Assembly (NCBI RefSeq): GCF_000620705.1
Contig: NZ_KK211166.1
Location: forward strand, 473,962-537,961
DNA: 64,000 bases
Direction: 5' to 3'
Origin: Nocardioides sp. URHA0020
GTDB lineage: Bacteria > Actinomycetota > Actinomycetes > Propionibacteriales > Nocardioidaceae
The translations under genes were made by a program, and so were the position numbers. The notes under the pieces are model-generated. The model had not been told where the DNA came from, did not search any database, and saw nothing but the letters and a program-made list of their open reading frames with translations. This document shows positions 57,893 to 64,000 of the stretch, in pieces (within the stretch, counting starts at the first letter, position 1; the number at the start of each line of letters is the position of its first letter).

Positions 57893-59172
57893 CGCAGCGA
57901 CACCTCCGCTCCCCGGGCCATCGGGCCGACCAGCAGCACGCCGAGATCGGGGACGTCGGCCGCACTGACCCCCAGCGCGGGCCCGAGCAGCGAGCGCAGC
58001 AGAGCGGTCTCCTGGGTGCTCCCCGGAGCGCTGGTGCGGAAGCTGGCGTTGGGCGCCACCCGCTTGGTGCCCTTGCCGGTCGGCTCGTCGACGCCGTCGT
58101 CGAAGTTCGGCTGGTGCCGCAGCGGGTTGCTGGCGTTCCACGGCGGGTTCGGCAGGTGCAGGCAGCTCGGTCCGCGGGTCTCGCCGAAGCGCGGGGTGTC
58201 GCCGGCGTCGTACGCACGGGGCTGGTGGGGCAGCGTCTCCAGCACGATGTGGAGGGTGAAGTTGCGGAACGCCTCGGCCTGGAGCTTGCCGGCGTTGACG
58301 ATGCCGCGGGTCAGGCAGGAGTACTCCGGGGCGTACTTCGCGAAGACGCGCAGCTGCTCGGGGCCCACCTCGCTGAGCCGGATCAGGTTGTCGCCGTTCT
58401 CGTCGAGGAAGTCGGTGGCGGTGTCGGAGAGCGCCGACACGTCGCCGAAGAGGGCGTGCAGCTTGGCCTCGCGACCCTCGAGGGTGCCCGTCGTCAGGAC
58501 GGTGTCGTCGAGGATCTGGGCGATCTGCGGCAGCACCTCGGCGTAGTTGTCGGAGACCTTCGCTGTCAGCCGGAGGTCGTCGACGAGCTGGGGGATCTGC
58601 GGGTTGATGCGCTTGAGGTAGCTGTCGAGCGTCTCGATGTTGTCGCCGAGCTGGTCACCACGCCCGTCGAGCGCGGTCGACAGCGCGTTGAGGGTCTGGT
58701 TGAGCTCCGCCGGCTGGACGGTCCGCAGCAGCGGGTAGAGGTCCGACAGCACCTGCTCGACCTCGGTGGCGACGACCGTGCGCCCGATCGTCGCGCCCGC
58801 GTCGATGTGGTCGCTGGCGGGCTTGTCGGGGATCACCAGCGAGACGTACTTCTCGCCGAAGAGCGTCTTGGGCACGATCGAGCCGGTGACGTTGGCCGGG
58901 ATCGAGTCGATCTCGCTGGGGTAGATCCCGAGGGTCACCTCGGCGCCGTCACCCTGCGAGCTGAAGTCGAGCACCTCGCCCACGATGACGCCGCGGATCT
59001 TCACGTCGGCGCGCTCGGGCAGCTGCAGGCCGATGGTCGAGGTCTGCAGCGTGACCTCGTCGTACGCCGTGAACTTCTTGGAGAAGATCGCGTAGGTCAG
59101 GTAGACCCCGGCCAGGAGCAGGCACAGGAAGACCACGCCGGCGACCTTGGGGAGTGCAGCGGTGCGCAGCAT
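57889..59172 (-). CDS. mceA: Mce family protein, A-type
   Basis: 427 residues from ATG 59172 (GTG 59184 also possible). The membrane helix is VAGVVFLCLLLAGVYLTYAI. The Mce domain has YDEVTLQTSTIGLQLPERAD and VKIRGVIVGEVLDFSSQGDG, followed by the helical region and a long tail that ends in a hydrophobic stretch (LGVLLVGPMA). First mce gene after the two permease genes, as in mycobacterial mce operons. Confidence 0.92.
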   Translation of the reverse strand: MLRTAALPKVAGVVFLCLLLAGVYLTYAIFSKKFTAYDEVTLQTSTIGLQLPERADVKIRGVIVGEVLDFSSQGDGAEVTLGIYPSEIDSIPANVTGSIVPKTLFGEKYVSLVIPDKPASDHIDAGATIGRTVVATEVEQVLSDLYPLLRTVQPAELNQTLNALSTALDGRGDQLGDNIETLDSYLKRINPQIPQLVDDLRLTAKVSDNYAEVLPQIAQILDDTVLTTGTLEGREAKLHALFGDVSALSDTATDFLDENGDNLIRLSEVGPEQLRVFAKYAPEYSCLTRGIVNAGKLQAEAFRNFTLHIVLETLPHQPRAYDAGDTPRFGETRGPSCLHLPNPPWNASNPLRHQPNFDDGVDEPTGKGTKRVAPNASFRTSAPGSTQETALLRSLLGPALGVSAADVPDLGVLLVGPMARGAEVSLR

Positions 59173-59176
59173 CGGC

Positions 59177-60013
59177 TCACCCACCGATCCGCACGGTCGT
59201 GGACGCGCCCCAGATCGCCATCGAGAGGAAGAGGTCGATGACGTTGATCGCGACGATGCTGGTGCGCACGGCCCGGCCGACGGCGACCCCGACCCCGGCG
59301 GGCCCGCCCTTGGCGTTGTAGCCGTGGTAGCAGTGGATCAGGATCACGGTGACGGCGAAGACGAGCACCTTGCCGAACGACCACAGCACGTCGCCGGGCG
59401 GCAGGAACTGGTTGAAGTAGTGGTCGTACGTGCCGGTGCTCTGGCCGAAGAACTGGGTCACGGTCAGCCGGGTCGCGAAGTACGACGACAGCAGCCCCAC
59501 CACGTAGAGCGGGACGATCGCGATCAGGCCACCGATGATGCGGGTGGTCACCAGGAACGGCAGCGACGGGATCGCCATCACCTCGAGGGCGTCGATCTCC
59601 TCCGAGATCCGCATCGCCCCGAGCTGCGCGGTGAACCCGCAGCCGACCGTGGCGGCCAGGGCGATGCCGGCCACCAGCGGGGCGATCTCGCGGGTGTTGA
59701 AGTACGCCGACACGAAGCCGGAGAAGGCCGAGGTGCCGAGCTGGTTGAGCGCGGCGTACCCCTGCAGCCCGACCTCGGTGCCGGTGAAGAAGCACATCGC
59801 CGTGATGACGCCGACGGTGCCACCGATGACGGCCAGCGCCCCCGACCCGAGGGTGACCTCGGCGAGGATCCGCAGGATCTCCTTCTTGTACCGGCGGATC
59901 GTGCGCGGCGTCCACGCGAGGGCGCGCAGGAAGAAGAGCAGCTCGGCGCCGAGGTCGTCGAGGGCCCGGGCCGGTCGCTCGTAGACCGCCTTGATGCTCG
60001 CCACCGCCGTCAC
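59177..60013 (-). CDS. yrbEB: MlaE/YrbE family ABC permease (YrbEB)
   Basis: 278 residues with five or six hydrophobic segments. The MlaE motif region reads GFTAQLGAMRISEEIDALEV followed by MAIPSLPFLVTTR, the coupling helix that contacts the Mkl ATPase. With YrbEA it forms the inner-membrane permease of the Mce lipid importer. The GTG start overlaps the yrbEA stop (GTGA). Confidence 0.94.
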   Translation of the reverse strand: MTAVASIKAVYERPARALDDLGAELLFFLRALAWTPRTIRRYKKEILRILAEVTLGSGALAVIGGTVGVITAMCFFTGTEVGLQGYAALNQLGTSAFSGFVSAYFNTREIAPLVAGIALAATVGCGFTAQLGAMRISEEIDALEVMAIPSLPFLVTTRIIGGLIAIVPLYVVGLLSSYFATRLTVTQFFGQSTGTYDHYFNQFLPPGDVLWSFGKVLVFAVTVILIHCYHGYNAKGGPAGVGVAVGRAVRTSIVAINVIDLFLSMAIWGASTTVRIGG

Positions 60014-60795
60014 CCGGTCTTCGGTGGGACGAGCTGGATGTAGATCGCGCTCATCACGAAGTTGACGATGAAGAGCAGCATGAAGGTGACCACGACCGAC
60101 TCGTTGACGGCGTCGCCGACGCCCTTCGGGCCGCCGGCGGCGTTCATGCCCTTGTAGCAGGCGACGACCGCGGCGATCAGGCCGAACACGAGGGCCTTGG
60201 CCATGCCCTGCCAGAGGTCCGGCAGCTGCGCGAGCGCGGTGAAGCTGGCGATGTAGGAGCCGGGCGTGCCGTCCTGCAGCACGACGTTGAAGACGTAGCC
60301 GCCCGCCACGCCGACGACGCTGACCAGGCCGTTGAGGAAGACCGCGACGAGCATGCAGGCCAGCACGCGGGGCACGACCAGGCGCTGGATCGGGTCGATG
60401 CCCAGCACCATCATCGCGTCGAGCTCCTCGCGGATCTTGCGCGCGCCGAGGTCGGCAGCGATGGCGGATCCGGCGGCGCCGGCGATCAGCAGCGACGTGG
60501 CGATCGGTCCGGCTTCGCGGACCACCGCCAGCACCGCGGCCGACCCGGTGAAGGACTGCGCTCCGAACTGCTTGATCAGCCCGCCGACCTGCAGCGCGAT
60601 CACGGCGCCGAAGGGGATGGCGACCAGCGCCGTCGGGATGATGGTGACCGACGCGATGAACCAGGCCTGCTGGATGAACTCGCGGGTCTGGAACGGGCGC
60701 CGGAAGAGGCTCCGGGCCACGTCGAGACCGAAGGCGAACAGCTTGCCGGCCGTGCCGATCGGCGCGAGCGCACGCTGTGAGGTGAGCGATGACAT
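60010..60795 (-). CDS. yrbEA: MlaE/YrbE family ABC permease (YrbEA)
   Basis: 261 residues, paralogue of the next gene. The conserved stretch is GSAIAADLGARKIREELDAM followed by MVLGIDPIQRLVVPRVLACM. A helical N-terminus (FRRPFQTREFIQQAWFI) and five or six membrane segments complete the fold. ATG 60795 lies 13 bp after the Mkl stop. It is part of the permease of the Mce complex. Confidence 0.94.
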   Translation of the reverse strand: MSSLTSQRALAPIGTAGKLFAFGLDVARSLFRRPFQTREFIQQAWFIASVTIIPTALVAIPFGAVIALQVGGLIKQFGAQSFTGSAAVLAVVREAGPIATSLLIAGAAGSAIAADLGARKIREELDAMMVLGIDPIQRLVVPRVLACMLVAVFLNGLVSVVGVAGGYVFNVVLQDGTPGSYIASFTALAQLPDLWQGMAKALVFGLIAAVVACYKGMNAAGGPKGVGDAVNESVVVTFMLLFIVNFVMSAIYIQLVPPKTG

Positions 60796-60808
60796 CAGGC
60801 CACGTCCG

Positions 60809-61762
60809 TCAGCCGCCGGTGACCATCGACATGTTGGCCTGGAACGAGCCAGGGGGCGCGGTGACGCCGTTGTCGCGGCACCAGGCGCCGGGCTCACGCT
60901 GGCTGCGACGGGGTACGCCGTTGGACGGCTCGAGCTGCAGCGGGATCGGCGGGAGCGGCGGCATCGCGAAGCCCTTCTCCGCCGCGAGCTCGTCGGCGTC
61001 CTTCTCCTCGGACATGCCGATGGGGCCCACCGTCTGCGCGTTCAGGAACTGGCGGACGACCGGCTCCTCGGACGACAGGAGCATCTCGCGCGGGCCGAAC
61101 ATCGCGAGGTGCTTGTGGTAGAGCAGCCCGATGTTGTCCGGGACCGTGCGGGCCGTGTTGATGTCGTGGGTGACGATCAGGAACGTCGCGTCGATCTGGG
61201 CGTTCAGGTCGATGAAGAGCTGGTTGATGAACGACGTGCGCACCGGGTCGAGGCCCGAGTCGGGCTCGTCGATGAGCAGGATCTCCGGGTCGAGGACCAG
61301 CGCCCGGGCCAGGCCCGCGCGCTTGCGCATGCCGCCGGAGATCTCGCCGGGCAGCTTGTCCTCGGCACCGATGAGACCGACCAGGTCCATCTTCTCCATG
61401 ACGACGTCGCGGACCTCGGACTCCGACTTCTTGGTGTGCTCCCGGAGGGGGAAGGCGACGTTGTCGAAGAGGTTCATCGAGCCGAACATGGCGCCGTCCT
61501 GGAAGAGCACGCCGAAGAGCTTGCGGATCTCGTAGAGGTCCTTCTCCGAGCAGCTCGCGATGTCGGTGCCCTCGATCAGGATCGAGCCCTGGTCGGGCTT
61601 GAGCAGGCCGATCAGGGCCTTGAGGAAGACCGACTTGCCGGTGCCGGAGGGGCCGAGCATGACGGAGACCTCGCCCGCGGGGATGGTCAGCGAGACATTG
61701 CCCCAGATCAGCTGCCTGCCGAACGACTTGCTGAGGTTGTCGACCTTGATCTCCACGCCCAT
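60809..61762 (-). CDS. mkl: Mce-associated ABC ATPase (Mkl/MceG)
   Basis: 317 residues. Walker A is LGPSGTGKSVFLKAL near residue 37, signature ISGGMRKRAGLARAL near 143, Walker B ILLIDEPDSGLDP near 165, and the H-loop THD follows. The C-terminal extension of about 75 residues (MPPLPPIPLQLEPSNGVP) is typical of MceG-type rather than MlaF-type ATPases. It powers the YrbE/Mce lipid importer and heads the operon. ATG 61762 follows a GGAGGAGGG stretch. In mycobacteria this gene also lies near the ribosomal L10/L12-rpoB region. Confidence 0.93.
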   Translation of the reverse strand: MGVEIKVDNLSKSFGRQLIWGNVSLTIPAGEVSVMLGPSGTGKSVFLKALIGLLKPDQGSILIEGTDIASCSEKDLYEIRKLFGVLFQDGAMFGSMNLFDNVAFPLREHTKKSESEVRDVVMEKMDLVGLIGAEDKLPGEISGGMRKRAGLARALVLDPEILLIDEPDSGLDPVRTSFINQLFIDLNAQIDATFLIVTHDINTARTVPDNIGLLYHKHLAMFGPREMLLSSEEPVVRQFLNAQTVGPIGMSEEKDADELAAEKGFAMPPLPPIPLQLEPSNGVPRRSQREPGAWCRDNGVTAPPGSFQANMSMVTGG

Positions 61763-62024
61763 GAGCGCCTGCCCTCCTCCATCGCTGCACGCGCCACGGC
61801 GCGTCCGGACCGATCCCCCAAGCTCCCTGACAGATACCAACGGGCTGCGGCCCGCGAAGTTACGCGCGGGTTTCCTTCCCCGCCGCCTCGCCGCTACACC
61901 TGGGTCCGGGATCGGTCCGGGCGACCGCCGTACGACGTCGCGACGCGGGCGTGGGGCCGGCGCTGGGAGCGCGCTGGGAGACCGGCCCCAGCCACGGCCC
62001 AGCGGGTCCGGCGAGCCTGCGTCC

Positions 62025-62513
62025 ATGAACCCCGACACCCGACCCGAGACGACCCTGGAGTCGTCGGTCCTCGTCCACCGCCCGGCCGGCGTGGTGGCGG
62101 CCTTCGTCCTCGACTGGGGGCACGACCACCGCTGGCGCTCGCACGTCCAGCGGTTCACCTGCACCCCGCCGGGCCAGGCGGCCGTCGGCCAGCGACTCGT
62201 GGAGGAGCTCCGCTTCGCCGGTCTCGTCTTCGTCACCCCGACGGTCGTGGAGACGGCCGACGAGCTGAGCGCGTCGTACGCCGGCGGCAGCTCCGCCATC
62301 CAGGTGAGCGGGCGCCGCGTCGTCGTGCGCCTCGGCGCTGAGCGGTGCGAGGTCCGCGTCACGACCCGGCTGCGGGTCGGTGGACTGCTGCGCCCCTTCA
62401 CCCCCCTGCTGGCGCCCTCCTACCGGCGGGCCGACGCCGCCGACCTGCGCGGTCTGCCGGGCGTGCTGGACACCATCCTCGGCACCGCGCCGGCGGGCAG
62501 GTCGGAGCGATGA
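62025..62513 (+). CDS. SRPBCC family protein
   Basis: 162 residues with a START/polyketide-cyclase-like fold. LESSVLVHRPAGVVAAFVLD opens the fold and the central region has QRLVEELRFAGLVFVTPTVV. The ligand is unknown. It is divergent from mkl across a 262-bp gap (61763-62024) that contains no other gene and no clear promoter consensus. It could be linked to lipid handling by position, but that is only a guess. Confidence 0.7.
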   Translation: MNPDTRPETTLESSVLVHRPAGVVAAFVLDWGHDHRWRSHVQRFTCTPPGQAAVGQRLVEELRFAGLVFVTPTVVETADELSASYAGGSSAIQVSGRRVVVRLGAERCEVRVTTRLRVGGLLRPFTPLLAPSYRRADAADLRGLPGVLDTILGTAPAGRSER

Positions 62514-62603
62514 GGGCGCCGCCGCCGGCGCCCCGGTGCTGTCGCTCGTCGGCGCGCGACCCAAGCGGGTCGTCCGCGACCTGCTGCTCGGCCTGGTCGA
62601 TCC

Positions 62604-64000
62604 TCAGCGCGCGTAGCGCGCGGCGACCACCGCCAGGTCCTCGACCATCCGTGGCAGGCCCCACCGGCGGGCGAGGGCGACAGCCGCGGCGGCGTGCGCC
62701 GTCGCGGCCTCGTCGTCACCCATGGCCGCCGCTCCGCGGGCCAGGAAGCCGTCGACCGGCCCCAGCGGCACCGCCGTCCCCGCCGAGCACATCCGGCCGG
62801 CGTACGGCAGGACGAGCGGGTACGCCGCGCGGGCGAGGTCGGGGTCGTCCAGGCCGAGCGCGATCTCGAGCGCCATGCACGGGTAGAGCAGTGCCATGAA
62901 CGAGTGCCCGGCCAGGTCGACCCCGAGCCGCTCGTGCAGCCGCGCGGCCAGGTCGGCGTCGCCGGCCCGCAGCGCGATCACGGTGGCCACGGGGCCGGCC
63001 GGGATGTCGCTGGACTCGACGAAGGAGCCGAGGAAGCCCGCGAGCTCGTCGTACTCCCCCGACAGCATGGCGCGCACGACGGTGGTCGCCGTGACCGCGT
63101 CGAGGATGTTCGGCATCCGCAGGTCGCGCGCCAGCTCACCCAGGCGCTCCATCGGGACGTCGGCCTCGTCGCCCCGCCCGGACATCGCCAGCCACGGCAC
63201 CTCCACGACGCGGAGCAGGGCCTCCGCGGACCCGAGGCCGTGCGCCCGGGTCAGCTCGACCAGCCTCGGCAGGTCCCGACGCACGGTGGCCGCGTCACCC
63301 ACCTCCGACGCCACGCTCACCGCCAGCGTCTCGGCGACCAGCCGGGTGCGGGTGTCGTCCAGCTGCCGGGCCGCCTCGACGGCCTCGCGGGCGTAGCGGA
63401 CCCGCTCGTCCATCGTGTCCGGCCGGGACCGCGCGGAGAACGCTCCCAGGTAGGCGAGCGCCCGGAGGCGCAGGTCGTCCGACGCCTCCGCGACCGCCAG
63501 CGCCTCGGCCACCAGAGCGTCGATGCGGACGACGTCGTCGCTGTAGTAGAGCTCCATGGCGAGGGCCAGCTGGGCCCGCGCCCGGAGCGCGGAGTCGCCC
63601 GCACCCAGCCGGCGCAGCGCCCGCTCCAGCGCCTCGACGATCGGGGCGTGCACGTAGCCGAAGGGCCGCACCTGCCACAGCGCGCCCTCCATCGTGGAGA
63701 TGGCGGCCCGGGTGGCGAGCTCGACGTCGTCGAGCCGCTCGGCCGTCAGCACCGCCTCGTCGACGGCGTCGGACACGCCCTGCCAGTCGCCGGCCCAGCG
63801 GCAGGCGTCGGCGAGCATCATCAGCAGCTCGAACCGCTCCCGGTCGCCGGCGGCGAGGTCGTCCTCCTGCCAGACGGCGGCCCGCCGCAGGTGGCGTGCC
63901 TCCTCGCCGTACGCCGTCTGCTGCCGCGCGGTGGCCGCCACCCGCAGGGCGGAGCGCCAGGCGTCCGGGCGGGACCCGCGTCCGGCGCGGGCCCAGTGGT
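62604..64000 (-). CDS. C-terminal TPR region of a large regulator, partial (N-terminus outside window)
   Basis: At least 465 residues are in the window and the frame stays open to the edge (HWARAGRGSRPDAWRSALRV). The whole visible part is Ala/Leu/Arg-rich helical TPR-like repeats (ALRRLGAGDSALRARAQLAL, AVEAARQLDDTRTRLVAETL). This is the usual C-terminal half of AfsR/SARP-like or ATPase-containing regulators. No LuxR-type DNA-binding domain is at the C-terminus (it ends VVAARYAR), so any DNA-binding domain would be N-terminal, as in BTAD/SARP proteins. Confidence 0.7.
   Translation of the reverse strand, partial: HWARAGRGSRPDAWRSALRVAATARQQTAYGEEARHLRRAAVWQEDDLAAGDRERFELLMMLADACRWAGDWQGVSDAVDEAVLTAERLDDVELATRAAISTMEGALWQVRPFGYVHAPIVEALERALRRLGAGDSALRARAQLALAMELYYSDDVVRIDALVAEALAVAEASDDLRLRALAYLGAFSARSRPDTMDERVRYAREAVEAARQLDDTRTRLVAETLAVSVASEVGDAATVRRDLPRLVELTRAHGLGSAEALLRVVEVPWLAMSGRGDEADVPMERLGELARDLRMPNILDAVTATTVVRAMLSGEYDELAGFLGSFVESSDIPAGPVATVIALRAGDADLAARLHERLGVDLAGHSFMALLYPCMALEIALGLDDPDLARAAYPLVLPYAGRMCSAGTAVPLGPVDGFLARGAAAMGDDEAATAHAAAAVALARRWGLPRMVEDLAVVAARYAR

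Overview
This 64-kb window is from a high-GC actinobacterium, most likely a Nocardioides-type member of the Nocardioidaceae. The evidence is the codon usage, the DUF222/13E12-type HNH nuclease, the menaquinone reductase MenJ type, GTG/TTG starts, and an mkl-yrbE-mce cluster that runs straight into rpoB-rpoC. All functional calls come from reading translated sequence and motifs; no database search was run.

Layout. 1-3.7 kb: a pair of heterodimeric-type ABC exporters (the first cut by the window edge) under a TetR regulator with a perfect operator. 3.8-8.3 kb: pdxH and citA (divergent), then two short-chain dehydrogenases and a DapB-like reductase with a KstR-type box between them. 8.3-12.6 kb: small housekeeping or unknown genes plus serC, followed by short hairpin repeats. 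12.6-15.1 kb: an ECF42-type sigma factor with its DGPF partner, and a DUF2975/HTH pair. 15.1-18.96 kb: a minus-strand operon with a methyltransferase, a secreted beta-propeller-like protein, topoisomerase IB and a macrodomain protein. 19.1-22.8 kb: a small island of unknowns (one DUF4241-like), an ArsR/SRPBCC module and an amidase. 22.9-25.8 kb: a TauE permease, the HNH gene and a gene-free 192-bp tandem repeat array. 25.8-29.8 kb: a probable hydroxyacid-oxoacid transhydrogenase plus FAD/Fe-S D-2-hydroxyacid dehydrogenase operon.

29.8-39.7 kb is the most unusual region. A GH5 hydrolase is followed by seven genes, almost all with overlapping stop and start codons. They encode a small membrane protein, a processive GT2 synthase fused to an MshEN-like (GspE N-terminal) domain, a GT-C-like membrane protein, a Pro/Ala-rich coiled-coil protein, two lipoproteins (one a PstS-like fold split by a coiled coil) and a secreted protein. 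It looks like an undescribed exopolysaccharide synthesis and envelope machine, possibly under c-di-GMP control.

39.7-42.9 kb: a tandem Nudix protein, MenJ and a secreted beta-helix protein, closed by a strong terminator. 43-50.4 kb: rpoC and rpoB. 50.6-61.8 kb: a complete Mce lipid-import operon in the order Mkl ATPase, YrbEA, YrbEB, MceA-F and two Mce-associated membrane proteins, the last with a J-like domain lacking HPD. 62-64 kb: an SRPBCC protein and the C-terminal part of a large TPR regulator cut by the window edge.

Two genome-wide habits show through. Many genes have a TANNNT -10 box 6-7 nt before the start codon, which predicts leaderless mRNAs. A family of 46-bp hairpin repeats lies just after gene ends and shows compensatory base changes in its stem.
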